A stretch of 64,000 bases of DNA from RDYZ01 sp964518905 (GTDB taxonomy: Bacteria; Cyanobacteriota; Cyanobacteriia; Cyanobacteriales; Geitlerinemataceae), in contig CAZFJL010000021.1 of the NCBI GenBank assembly GCA_964518905.1, positions 8,725 through 72,724 on the forward strand. Reading direction: 5' to 3'. The translations under genes were made by a program, and so were the position numbers. Under the pieces are notes generated by a model. That model was not told the DNA's origin and searched no databases. It saw only the letters and a program-made list of their open reading frames with translations. Shown piece after piece: positions 44,919 through 55,248 of the stretch; within the stretch, counting starts at the first letter, position 1, and every line of letters begins with the position of its first letter.

Positions 44919-45383
44919 ATGACCCAAACCTATCCCAACGCCACCGACCTCAGCTCTGACAACTACATCATTTTGGGGCTGGCAACTTGCTTTACGCAAG
45001 ATGATGGCGAATTGACCGAAGTCGAGACGATCGAACCCGTCCCGTCCTCCGCCTTTGAAGCTATTTTGCAAGGTGTACCGACGTCGTACAAACGCTTGTC
45101 CGCCTTTGCGCTGAATACGATTTTGCCGATCGAAACCCCCGATACCTTACACAAACCGGACGGGTTCGAGGATGCGGAATGGGGCGATCAATTTATCGAG
45201 CGCTTTGCGGCAGCGGCCCGCACCTATGTCCGTAAGCCCCAGGCCACAGAAAAATTGGCGATCGGTCAAAGCTGGAATCAGATGAACTACAACCTCGATC
45301 GTAAACGCATCCTCAACGCGAAACGCCGCGTCAAACTGACCGATAACGTCAAACAACACGCCCATACTCACAAAACGCTGTAA
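44919..45383 (+). CDS. Conserved cyanobacterial protein, unknown function
   Basis: The product is 154 residues: NYIILGLATCFTQDDGELTE, IEPVPSSAFEAILQGVPTSY, and a tail with ERFAAAARTYVRKPQA and NLDRKRILNAKRRVKLTDNV-KQHAHTH. I remember close relatives of this pattern, including the C-terminal DNVKQHAYTH-type ending, among hypothetical proteins in many cyanobacteria; no function is known. It has no membrane segment or signal. It follows the peroxiredoxin-like gene by 46 bp. Confidence 0.7.
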   Translation: MTQTYPNATDLSSDNYIILGLATCFTQDDGELTEVETIEPVPSSAFEAILQGVPTSYKRLSAFALNTILPIETPDTLHKPDGFEDAEWGDQFIERFAAAARTYVRKPQATEKLAIGQSWNQMNYNLDRKRILNAKRRVKLTDNVKQHAHTHKTL

Positions 45384-45508
45384 TTTTTCTCTAAACCTGA
45401 GTCTTGGGTGCGATACAGTTACGAAAAATAGACGATTCAGATCAATTAGATCGTTAGATAGATCGATGAATCTTGTCTTGGTCGTTCGGTTGACTCCCTT
45501 CTGAATTT

Positions 45509-46651
45509 ATGGCTAGTGTTCGCCTCCATCAGCTCTCGCAAACCTTTGACCAACACGTCGCCATTCGGGATATCTCCTTCGAGATTCCCGATGGTGAGTT
45601 TTGGGTGCTGGTCGGCCCTTCTGGATGTGGTAAGTCAACGATTTTGCGATCAATTGCTGGGCTTGAACCCATCGCCTCCGGCGAGATTTTGATTGGCGAT
45701 ATTTGCGTTAACCAGATGCCTGCCCGTCAGCGGGATGTGGCGATGGTGTTTCAGAACTACGCCCTCTATCCCCACATGAGCGTGGCGAAAAATCTCGCTT
45801 TTGGCCTGGCAATGCGCCAAACGCCACCCGCTGAGATTCGCGATCGGGTCGCGCAGGCCGCGCAGATGTTGAGCATTGAGCATTTGCTCGATCGCCTGCC
45901 GCGTCAGCTTTCGGGTGGGCAACAGCAGCGCGTGGCACTCGGTCGGGCGATCGTGCGCCAGCCCCAAGTGTTTTTGCTCGACGAGCCCCTGTCAAATCTA
46001 GATGCTCAACTGCGAGCTGAGATGCGAGCCGAGCTGAAACTACTACACCAAAAAGTAGGCATCACAACGGTGTACGTGACGCACGATCGAGTCGAAGCGA
46101 TGACGCTGGCGGATCGAATCGTGGTACTTAGCAAAGGAAAAATCCAACAGATCGGCACACCGACGGAGGTGTACGATCGACCGGCCAATCGTACCGTTGC
46201 GACCTTTATTGGTGATCCACCGATGAACCTACTCGATGCGTCCTATCGCAATGGATCGCTGTGGGTGAGGTCGCGCTACTGGCAATGTTCGCGAACTCTG
46301 CAAAATCAGCTTGTGTCCTATCGCGATCGCAACTTTGAAATCGGTTTACGAGCTGAGGCTATTCGGTTAACAACAGCGGAAGCGGGAGTATTAATCGCCC
46401 GCGTTGACCTCATTGAGCCGCTCGGTCGTGAAACCTTGCTGCAAGTGTCGCTCGTCACTCCTGGCAATGAGCAGGCATCGCAGAGCGACGATACGCCGAC
46501 GCTCAATATCGTCACAACGGATCGTTTATCTCTCCAGATCGGCGAAACCCTTGGCTTAACCTTTGAAGAATCGGATCTCTTTCTGTTTGATAGTGAGTCA
46601 GGTCGCTGTATTCACACCCCAAACGCTGACACATCAATGATCGTCGCTTGA
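45509..46651 (+). CDS. ABC transporter ATP-binding protein, MalK/UgpC type
   Basis: The product is 380 residues. The nucleotide-binding domain has Walker A GPSGCGKST, Q-loop VFQNYALYPHMSV, ABC signature LSGGQQQRVALGRA, Walker B VFLLDEPLSNLDA and the H-loop TVYVTHDRVEA. A C-terminal regulatory part (from about residue 240) resembles the TOBE/MalK extension. This class energises import of sugars, glycerol-3-phosphate or similar solutes and can serve several importers. No permease or binding protein is adjacent, so the transported substrate cannot be named. It starts at the ATG at 45509. Confidence 0.9.
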   Translation: MASVRLHQLSQTFDQHVAIRDISFEIPDGEFWVLVGPSGCGKSTILRSIAGLEPIASGEILIGDICVNQMPARQRDVAMVFQNYALYPHMSVAKNLAFGLAMRQTPPAEIRDRVAQAAQMLSIEHLLDRLPRQLSGGQQQRVALGRAIVRQPQVFLLDEPLSNLDAQLRAEMRAELKLLHQKVGITTVYVTHDRVEAMTLADRIVVLSKGKIQQIGTPTEVYDRPANRTVATFIGDPPMNLLDASYRNGSLWVRSRYWQCSRTLQNQLVSYRDRNFEIGLRAEAIRLTTAEAGVLIARVDLIEPLGRETLLQVSLVTPGNEQASQSDDTPTLNIVTTDRLSLQIGETLGLTFEESDLFLFDSESGRCIHTPNADTSMIVA

Positions 46652-46829
46652 ACAATGATTGAGGCCACGATTAAGGCGGAAAGGCAGTGTGTTTGAGGGT
46701 AAGACTACAAAAGCTCCATCAACTCCATCGCGAATCAGCTCTGAGCGAACTAGGATAGGGTGTATCTCTCATCTCCGGCTCTGTTGATGTTGCCTCGTTC
46801 TGCGCGATCGCGACGATCGCTCCCGTGTT

Positions 46830-47492
46830 ATGCCGTTTAACCGCTTTTCGTTCTGTCGTCGTATCACTCGGTCGCGTACCGTGGGGATTGCGCTGGGTGC
46901 GATCGCGATCGTCGCGAGCTGGGCATCTCCTACCCAATCGCAAACAACGCGCGAGGTCGTCGATGCTGCTAATACCGTCAATACAGCCGATGCCGTTTCT
47001 CCAACTCCAGTAAGGACGACACCTGATGTCTCACCCGATTCATCCGACGTCAGCGATATTTTTCTATTTCAAGATCTAACTCTGTCTTCTGGCTTTACGC
47101 CCGATCCGCAATATCTGCGCGGTATCGCCGGAGGTACGGAGGCCGCTACGAATATTGCCGGTATTGATCGCACACCGACCGGGCGTTGTATTGGCATGAT
47201 TAACACACTGCCCAGCCACCGTATCTATTTGCAAGATTTCTTCGAGTCACTGCGTTTGCGCGTTCTCAGCGAAGACGATACGACGATCATAATTCGTGGC
47301 CCCGGTGGAACCTGGTGCAATGACGATTACGATGGAAGGAACGCCGGTATTGCAGGACAATGGTTGGCAGGAACCTATGAAATCTGGGTTGGTTCCTACG
47401 ATCAAACAACCTTTTCGCCCTACGAACTCGAATTCTCCGAGGTCATTTTGCCACGATCGACCCGCGATCGACCCGCGATTTTTCGTCGCTAA
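46830..47492 (+). CDS. Secreted protein with PPC-like beta-sandwich domain
   Basis: The product is 220 residues with a signal peptide (RTVGIALGAIAIVASWASPT, cleavage near TQSQT). A Thr/Asp-rich linker follows, then a domain from about residue 100 with GRCIGMINTLPSHRIYLQDF, LRLRVLSEDDTTIIIRGPGG, TWCNDDYDGRNAGIAG and GTYEIWVGSYD. This pattern recalls the pre-peptidase C-terminal (PPC) fold found in secreted cyanobacterial proteins. Two Cys could form a disulfide outside the cytoplasm. No function can be named. Confidence 0.7.
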   Translation: MPFNRFSFCRRITRSRTVGIALGAIAIVASWASPTQSQTTREVVDAANTVNTADAVSPTPVRTTPDVSPDSSDVSDIFLFQDLTLSSGFTPDPQYLRGIAGGTEAATNIAGIDRTPTGRCIGMINTLPSHRIYLQDFFESLRLRVLSEDDTTIIIRGPGGTWCNDDYDGRNAGIAGQWLAGTYEIWVGSYDQTTFSPYELEFSEVILPRSTRDRPAIFRR

Positions 47493-47531
47493 TCATTGAG
47501 CTCACCCGTCCACAGCGCACCAACCACACGC

Positions 47532-48587
47532 ATGACTGCGATGAAAGCACAGGTTTACCGAGGCGCACAGCGGCTTTGTTTTGAAGACATAGACCCACCA
47601 GAACTAGAGGCTGGGGACGTGCTGATCCAAGTGGTCGCAACCGGAATCGCGCCGCAGGATATCAATCACTGCGCAGCGACCTTCGGTGAGTGGCCGCGTA
47701 TTTTTGGGCGGGAGATTGTTGGGACGATCGCAGGCTTCGGTGATGAGGTTCAGGGATGGACCGAAGGCCAGAGAGTTGCGCTGCGATCGCGCGTGCCATG
47801 TTTGCAATGTGATGACTGCATCAACGAACGCTTTTCGGCTTGTGTCGGCTATCGATCACAGATCACCACAGCGGGATTGATTCCCAGCGGCGGCGGATTT
47901 GCGGAGTTTGTGCGCGTACCGAAGTATTTAGTCGATCGCGGAGGACTCTGGGCGATCCCGAGTTCAGTCAGTTGGGAACAAGCACTGTTTCTCGATCCGG
48001 TGCAGCGCTGTCTTGGGGCGATCGCTCGGTCGGATCTCAAGCCCGGTCAGCTTGTGTGGATTCTCGGAGCGGGTTCACTGGGATCAATCTTGGCCTTGAT
48101 TTTGAATCGTTTCGGGATTCGCACCGTCATTACCGATATGAGCCCCGATCGGCTCGATCGCGCTCGTGACCTAAATGCAGGAACCGTCATCCCGAGTGTC
48201 TATGACGATCTACACACCAAAATTCAGTCGTTCACCAATAACAGAGGCGCAGACGCCGCTATTATCACGATTCCAACCCAGCATTGTTTACACCACGCGA
48301 TCGACGGCACGCGACGGGGCGGCAAGCTCATTCTGCTCTGTGACGATCCCTTTGACCGGATGCAGTCGATCGATCCCTGCCTATTTTCGCGCCGCGAGTT
48401 AAATCTGAGCGCCGGGTTTACGCTGGCCGCACGTCAACGTCATTTAGCCGAGGAGCTGATTTGCGATCGACGTTTACCGCTGGAACAGACGATTTCTCAT
48501 CGCTATTCCTTAGAAGACCTCCCGATCGCCATCGATCGTGCGAGTGCCGAAACCACCGATACGGTCAAGTTGGTGGTCTATCCATAG
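47532..48587 (+). CDS. Zinc-type medium-chain dehydrogenase, catalytic zinc site altered
   Basis: The product is 351 residues from the ATG at 47532 (an ATG at 47541 is also possible; the upstream TTG is ignored). It is an MDR-fold oxidoreductase with the NAD(P)-binding motif WILGAGSLGSILA. The structural zinc Cys set CLQCDDCINERFSAC is intact. The catalytic zinc ligands are not: the usual Cys of GxCxxD is replaced (GIAPQDINH) and the GHE motif reads GRE. Whether it is still a dehydrogenase is open; it resembles the sorbitol/threonine dehydrogenase branch by layout. It is monocistronic, closed by a strong terminator. Confidence 0.8.
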   Translation: MTAMKAQVYRGAQRLCFEDIDPPELEAGDVLIQVVATGIAPQDINHCAATFGEWPRIFGREIVGTIAGFGDEVQGWTEGQRVALRSRVPCLQCDDCINERFSACVGYRSQITTAGLIPSGGGFAEFVRVPKYLVDRGGLWAIPSSVSWEQALFLDPVQRCLGAIARSDLKPGQLVWILGAGSLGSILALILNRFGIRTVITDMSPDRLDRARDLNAGTVIPSVYDDLHTKIQSFTNNRGADAAIITIPTQHCLHHAIDGTRRGGKLILLCDDPFDRMQSIDPCLFSRRELNLSAGFTLAARQRHLAEELICDRRLPLEQTISHRYSLEDLPIAIDRASAETTDTVKLVVYP

Positions 48588-48636
48588 GGCACTACTGGAT
48601 AGAGGCAGGAGAGGCATATACAAAATCGAAATCAAA

Positions 48637-48690
48637 CATCAATAGAAAAGCGCCCCCGGCATAACCGCCGGGGGCGCTTTTCTATTGATG
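48637..48690. terminator. Strong bidirectional terminator between MDR gene and psbA
   Basis: A perfect 24-bp stem (48637-48660 with 48667-48690; core GCGCCCCCGGC / GCCGGGGGCGC) around the 6-nt loop ATAACC. Each arm carries an AAAA or TTTT run, so it works on both strands. It terminates the convergent MDR gene and psbA. Confidence 0.95.
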
Positions 48691-48710
48691 TATCTCAGAG
48701 CAGAATCAAT

Positions 48711-49793
48711 CTAGCCGTTGATAGCAGGTGCTTGGACAGCAACCGGTGCAGATTCACCAGCGGCCAGGTCAAGCGGGAAGTTGTGAGCGTTACGCTCGTG
48801 CATTACTTCCATACCGAGGCTTGCGCGGTTCAGCACGTCAGCCCAGGTGTTGATTACGCGGCCTTGGCTGTCAAGAACCGACTGGTTGAAGTTGAAACCG
48901 TTCAGGTTGAACGCCATCGTGGAGACACCAAGCGCGGTGAACCAGATGCCGATTACCGGCCATGCACCTAGGAAGAAGTGCAGCGAGCGGCTGTTGTTGA
49001 ACGAAGCGTATTGGAAGATCAGGCGACCGAAGTAGCCGTGGGCTGCAACGATGTTGTAGGTCTCTTCTTCTTGGCCGAATTTGTAGCCGTAGTTTTGCGA
49101 CTCAGATTCGGTCGTTTCACGAACCAGCGAGCTGGTAACCAGCGAACCGTGCATTGCCGAGAACAGCGAACCACCGAAGACGCCAGCCACACCGAGCATG
49201 TGGAAGGGGTGCATCAGGATGTTGTGCTCTGCTTGGAAGACCAACATGAAGTTGAACGTACCGGAAATACCAAACGGCATACCGTCAGAGAACGAACCTT
49301 GACCGATCGGGTAGATCAGGAAGACTGCGGTTGCAGCGGCAACAGGTGCCGAGTATGCAACACAGATCCAAGGGCGCATTCCGAGGCGGTAGCTCAGTTC
49401 CCATTCACGACCCATGTAGCAGAAAATGCCGATGAGGAAGTGGAATGCGATTAGCTGGTAAGGGCCACCGTTGTACAGCCACTCGTCGAGTGATGCTGCT
49501 TCCCAGATCGGGTAGAAGTGGAGGCCGATCGCGTTCGACGAAGGAACAACTGCACCGGAGATGATGTTGTTGCCGTACATCAGCGAACCTGCAACAGGTT
49601 CACGGATGCCGTCGATGTCAACGGGAGGTGCTGCTACGAAAGCGATGATGTAGCAGATGGTCGCGGTTAGAAGCGTAGGAATCATCAGCGTTCCGAACCA
49701 ACCGACGTAGAGGCGGTTGTTGGTGCTGGTGACCCATTCGCAGAAGCGGTTCCAGACGGAAGCGCTTTGCGTTTGTTGAAGGGTGGTTGTCAT
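48711..49793 (-). CDS. psbA: Photosystem II D1 protein (E130 form)
   Basis: The product is 360 residues and matches D1 over its whole length, with five transmembrane helices, the tyrosine-Z/His190 region, and the C-terminal extension cut after Ala344 (DLA then AGESAPVAV). D1 carries most cofactors of the PSII reaction centre and is turned over under light stress. Residue 130, which contacts the pheophytin, is Glu (CYMGREWELS), the high-light or D1:2 type, not Gln as in the standard low-light form of species with both. A single psbA copy is present in this window. The gene has a good promoter and a strong terminator. Confidence 0.98.
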   Translation of the reverse strand: MTTTLQQTQSASVWNRFCEWVTSTNNRLYVGWFGTLMIPTLLTATICYIIAFVAAPPVDIDGIREPVAGSLMYGNNIISGAVVPSSNAIGLHFYPIWEAASLDEWLYNGGPYQLIAFHFLIGIFCYMGREWELSYRLGMRPWICVAYSAPVAAATAVFLIYPIGQGSFSDGMPFGISGTFNFMLVFQAEHNILMHPFHMLGVAGVFGGSLFSAMHGSLVTSSLVRETTESESQNYGYKFGQEEETYNIVAAHGYFGRLIFQYASFNNSRSLHFFLGAWPVIGIWFTALGVSTMAFNLNGFNFNQSVLDSQGRVINTWADVLNRASLGMEVMHERNAHNFPLDLAAGESAPVAVQAPAING

Positions 49794-49871
49794 TATTAGA
49801 AGATTGCGGTTGTTTTATTGGGTCGTGATTTACGACTTGCTAAAACGTTTGCGTTTGGAATGTATGAGTTA

Positions 49872-49900
49872 ATACTAATCCCTGTGTAACGCTTTGTAAA
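49872..49900 (-). promoter_or_regulatory. psbA promoter
   Basis: On the minus strand TTTACA (49895-49900) and TAGTAT (49872-49877) are separated by 17 bp, a good sigma-70-type spacing. Transcription would start about 70 nt before the psbA ATG. Confidence 0.7.
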
Positions 49901-49981
49901 GTATTCTCAGGGGGCTTCGTTCTGATTGCTCCTATAAAGTTTGATTATGTTTGAGGCGATGTGTTGTCAGCATCGCATCTA

Positions 49982-50458
49982 TTACTCTGTCGCGTCGATC
50001 GTGGCTAAATTTCCGCCAACGACCCAGCCTTCTTCGCCGGTACTCGATCGAATGCGCTGCCACGCTCCAGCATCTTTTTCTTCGAGTACGGTTACCTGGG
50101 CATCGAAGGCAACACCGCCGACGCTAGCGGCTTCGTAACTGGCTTCGGCACGAATCACGAGCCCATCTGGCCAGACAACTTTGGCTTGATAGAGTCCGCT
50201 AGGAGTTGGGGTTGGGGTTGGGGTTGGGGTTGAGGTTGCTGCGGGTTTGGCTGCGGGAGTCGGAGTTGGGGAGGGAGACTCCGTAGGTGTGGCGATCGCG
50301 GCGGTGGAGGAATGGGCGCTAAAGTCGGGTTTTGGGGGGAGGGCCGTCAGGCGTGCCACGAGATAGAGCGAGGCGGCAACGCTGCCGCCGACTACGAGCA
50401 AAATGGCGATCGCAAACCCAAGGATGAGCTGCGCAAATCCCGAGAACATCTTTTTCAT
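49982..50458 (-). CDS. Membrane-anchored SH3-domain protein
   Basis: The product is 158 residues from the ATG at 50458 (an ATG 4 codons upstream is possible). An N-terminal membrane segment (FAIAILLVVGGSVAASLYLV) is followed by a Pro/Thr/Ala linker with (TP) repeats and a bacterial SH3-like domain (GLVIRAEASYEAASVGGVAF, WQRIRSSTGEEGWVVG). Such proteins are often exported and bind peptidoglycan or other peptides. The function is unknown. The TP-repeat DNA is G-rich on the plus strand (see 50208-50229). Confidence 0.8.
   Translation of the reverse strand: MKKMFSGFAQLILGFAIAILLVVGGSVAASLYLVARLTALPPKPDFSAHSSTAAIATPTESPSPTPTPAAKPAATSTPTPTPTPTPSGLYQAKVVWPDGLVIRAEASYEAASVGGVAFDAQVTVLEEKDAGAWQRIRSSTGEEGWVVGGNLATIDATE
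50208..50229 (+). repeat. GGGGTT repeat in the SH3 gene linker (potential G-quadruplex)
   Basis: Four GGGG runs at 50208, 50214, 50220 and 50226 are spaced by TT. The strand shown is the template strand of the minus-strand gene. Confidence 0.85.
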
Positions 50459-50592
50459 AGCGATATGCAAAATCCCAAGACCAGACCTTATAGAGGTTAG
50501 AGCAAAATCGATCGGTTACCGTTTTCTGGCGGTCTCGTTGTCTGCTTCATTAATTCTGTCAGGCGATGATCGTTCCGGGTTGACACAAAAAA

Positions 50593-50612
50593 AGGAGCGC
50601 GGCTGCGCTCCT
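50593..50612 (-). terminator. Terminator of the PEP-CTERM gene
   Basis: AGGAGCGC pairs with GCGCTCCT around the loop GGCT. A run of seven T follows on the minus strand, about 60 bp after the stop. Confidence 0.9.
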
Positions 50613-50674
50613 CGGGGAGAGATTAAGTTTGTAGTGTTAGTCGTAGTTGCGAAGTACAACCAAGTCTCGATCGT

Positions 50675-51535
50675 TTATTTGTGTTTGCGGACAGCAACTA
50701 GCGAACCAACAGCCATCAAGCCAAGAGCGGTAGAGGGCTCAGGAACCGTGACGCCGCCCGGAACTTCAACATTGAAGCTGTAGAGACCGTCATGTGAACC
50801 AACAGTGTCGTTGTCACGAACGCCCGACTCACTGTCCGCAGCGCCGAAGGCATACTTGTAGTCCCAGGTGTCTCCGCCGTTGATGCTGTACTTGATGATT
50901 TCACTGAAGCGAACCATAACGCCATCGCCACGATCTTGTCCTTCTAGGTGTCCAGCCAAGGAGAACGAGACGTTATCACCATCTTTCGACACCGAGAAAA
51001 GGTTCGGATCGCTCAGACGCGCTTGGATACCGCCGTCTTTCAGTGCGGTTTTAGCTTGCGCTTTTGCAAAAGCGATCATGTAGGCGTTGGTGGCCGTCTC
51101 AGCAATTCCTTCGCGGAAGTTCGAGTCCGAATTATCATTCACATTGTCGCTTGCCCACCCGGCCTCAAACCAGGTGTCGTAGAGCGAGTCCCAGTCACCT
51201 GCGGTCAGACTGCTGAAGATGATGCTCGTACCGTCGTCGAAACCGACTTCGAGTTGCGTCGCGGAACCACTGGAGAAGCTATCAGCTCCAGAATGCGCCG
51301 TCGATCCGTCTAGTTCGATATTGTTGGTGTTTCCAAGCGCATCAATCAGGCTTTGCTCTGAGAAACCGCTCGTTAGGGCAATGCCGTCGTTAGGATTTGC
51401 GCTGTAGTCATAGAGGATGGCATCACCCGTCAGCGTGGCATTTGTGATGCCCGCCGCTTGAGCCGATCCGGCAAACAGGGATGCGAGGCCGAGGGCGGAG
51501 GTTGCGAGGAGTAGGGATTTGTTGAACTTAGCCAT
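50675..51535 (-). CDS. PEP-CTERM sorting domain protein
   Basis: The product is 286 residues from the ATG at 51535 (the open frame extends upstream without family support). It has a signal peptide (LLLATSALGLASLFAGSAQA) and a C-terminal PEP-CTERM motif (VPEPSTALGLMAVGSLVAV, then a basic RKHK). PEP-CTERM proteins are sorted by exosortase and often end up in the extracellular matrix or on the surface. The central domain (TNATLTGDAILYDYSANPND and a later beta-rich part) is not recognised by me. No exosortase is in this window. The gene has its own strong terminator. Confidence 0.88.
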   Translation of the reverse strand: MAKFNKSLLLATSALGLASLFAGSAQAAGITNATLTGDAILYDYSANPNDGIALTSGFSEQSLIDALGNTNNIELDGSTAHSGADSFSSGSATQLEVGFDDGTSIIFSSLTAGDWDSLYDTWFEAGWASDNVNDNSDSNFREGIAETATNAYMIAFAKAQAKTALKDGGIQARLSDPNLFSVSKDGDNVSFSLAGHLEGQDRGDGVMVRFSEIIKYSINGGDTWDYKYAFGAADSESGVRDNDTVGSHDGLYSFNVEVPGGVTVPEPSTALGLMAVGSLVAVRKHK

Positions 51536-52068
51536 GGTGGGGTCGATCTCCAGGATTCTTAAGGTAGGTGTTGTGAGGTATTCAGCAGAGTGTTCGGTTC
51601 GTAGGAGTTTGCTCTCTATGTCAGCCAAGGCTTCATGGAGCGGTCAGAGAACAAACCCAACGAGCGACGATGGCTTTGCGGGTGTTCCCCGGGAACGACA
51701 CAACCTGATTGCCGAATCTGTTGTCATTATAGACAGAAAGAAGAGGGTTCTAAATAAAGTTCTTGTAGAGTTTTGCTGCTGTTTTATAAAGCTTAGATGA
51801 AGCAAAAAGCACGCGAAAAGAAACAACTACTGAAACGGTTCAATCCTTTCTCTCATAAGCTTTGCGTGCGATCACTTCGGTGCGATCCGTTCAGGTAAAA
51901 TCTCGATGCAATCACGAGTGATCGTACAGACAAAAACCCCGATCTATAACTAGAAAATCGGGGTTAACACGGTAATTGTTTGGCTGGATTTTGCCACGTG
52001 TGGCGATCGCGCGTTCAACTATCCGTAGTCCTACTGAGAACAGCGATCACGTGCGTGTACACCACGGA
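51536..52068. other. 533-bp gap between PEP-CTERM gene and acs
   Basis: It contains the PEP-CTERM gene promoter region and, at 51935-51965, the terminator of acs. A minus-strand frame from 51826 is hydrophobic but short with no support. No other feature. Confidence 0.45.
51935..51965 (-). terminator. Terminator of acs
   Basis: AACCCCGAT pairs with ATCGGGGTT (9 bp, 13-nt loop). A run of five T follows on the minus strand, about 100 bp after the acs stop. Confidence 0.85.
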
Positions 52069-54033
<1,965 letters not shown>

Positions 54034-54229
54034 GGTGTAGGAGTTTAGTTAAGAGTTGGGGGCGATCGCGACGGATCTACAATTTATATCGCTGCAATCT
54101 AACTATTTCATCGTGGTTTGCGATCGCGGGAGCTGAGTTACGATCGTTTGCAATTATGCGATTCTGCGACGATCGCTCTGTCGCGGTAAACACTCTGTAT
54201 TCAAAGGATCTAGGCTTAGTATCCTCATC

Positions 54230-55081
54230 TCAAAGATCGCTACGCCGGAAGAATGGTAGCAAAGATTCGTTAATCTCTTGGGTCCAGTGCTCTTGGGGAA
54301 AGTGACCGGCTTCCGGCAATTCGACCAAGTTGGCATCTTTCAACCCCGTCACAAATTCGCTGATACCTTCACTGCCCAGCCAGGGATCGTTCATGCCCCA
54401 AACCACCAGCACCGGCAGTGACCAGCCCGCAAACCCGGCGGTAATCTCGCCGATCGCGTCGGTCAATCGCAGACCCCGCAGGGCATACATCAGCGATCGC
54501 CCCGCCGAGGACGTCCGCAGCCAGGGACGGCGATACACATCGAGATCTTCGTCGGGGATGCTAAAACCGCTGCCATCTTCGAGCAACCGGTCAATCGCAA
54601 GCGGATCTTGGGTCAGCATGTCGCCGACTAGCGGCCAGGTCATTTGCTGCATTTTGAACGGCAGTTTAGAACCGGGCAAAATCGGCGCGTTGAGGATGGC
54701 GATCCGATCGACGCGATCACGATGACGCAGAGCAAACTGGAGGCCGACATTGCCGAGAAAGCCTTGCACAACGAGAGAGACGCGATCAATCGCCAGCACA
54801 TCGAGGAACTCAACGAGCGCATCGACATAGGCATCGCTGGAATAGTTAAAGCGATATTTCTCCGGCATTTCCGATTGGCCGAATCCTAACCAGTCCGGCG
54901 CGATCGTCCGGAGTCCGGCGCTGGCATAGTCGGCGAGCATCCCGCTCCAGGTGTAGCTCCGTGAGGGTAGGCCGTGTAAAAACAGGATTGGGGTGCGATC
55001 GAGCGGCGCTTCGGGAATCGATTCGCGGTAAAACCACTCGAATTCACCAACCTTTACGAGCTTTTCATCAATAGTAGACAT
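54230..55081 (-). CDS. Alpha/beta hydrolase fold protein without standard nucleophile
   Basis: The product is 283 residues of the haloalkane dehalogenase/epoxide hydrolase-like shape, with the oxyanion motif LFLHGLPSRSYTW and DWLGFGQSE. At the nucleophile elbow, where the family has G-x-S/D-x-G, it reads VVQGFLGNVG, with Phe108 at the nucleophile position. Acid and base candidates remain (WGMNDPW, EAGHFPQEH). I recall the QGFLG sequence from other cyanobacterial homologues, so the change is probably not a mutation unique to this genome. Hydrolysis by the normal mechanism is unlikely. The role is unknown. It lies downstream of petA, beyond a terminator. Confidence 0.8.
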   Translation of the reverse strand: MSTIDEKLVKVGEFEWFYRESIPEAPLDRTPILFLHGLPSRSYTWSGMLADYASAGLRTIAPDWLGFGQSEMPEKYRFNYSSDAYVDALVEFLDVLAIDRVSLVVQGFLGNVGLQFALRHRDRVDRIAILNAPILPGSKLPFKMQQMTWPLVGDMLTQDPLAIDRLLEDGSGFSIPDEDLDVYRRPWLRTSSAGRSLMYALRGLRLTDAIGEITAGFAGWSLPVLVVWGMNDPWLGSEGISEFVTGLKDANLVELPEAGHFPQEHWTQEINESLLPFFRRSDL

Positions 55082-55132
55082 GGAGCTTTAAACGTTTGAA
55101 TCAATAGGGAATTTCGACTAGCAATCAACAAA

Positions 55133-55173
55133 AAGGCCGGAAACTCGGTCGATATCCACCAGTTTCCGGCCTT
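55133..55173 (-). terminator. Terminator of petC-petA
   Basis: AAGGCCGGAAACT pairs perfectly with AGTTTCCGGCCTT (13 bp, 15-nt loop). TTTTT follows on the minus strand. Confidence 0.9.
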
Positions 55174-55248
55174 ATGTTCAATTGATTCGAGCAAACGCTC
55201 GGATGTGGATAGGACGATCACCAATCAAGCGCGATCGCCAACCCAGCA

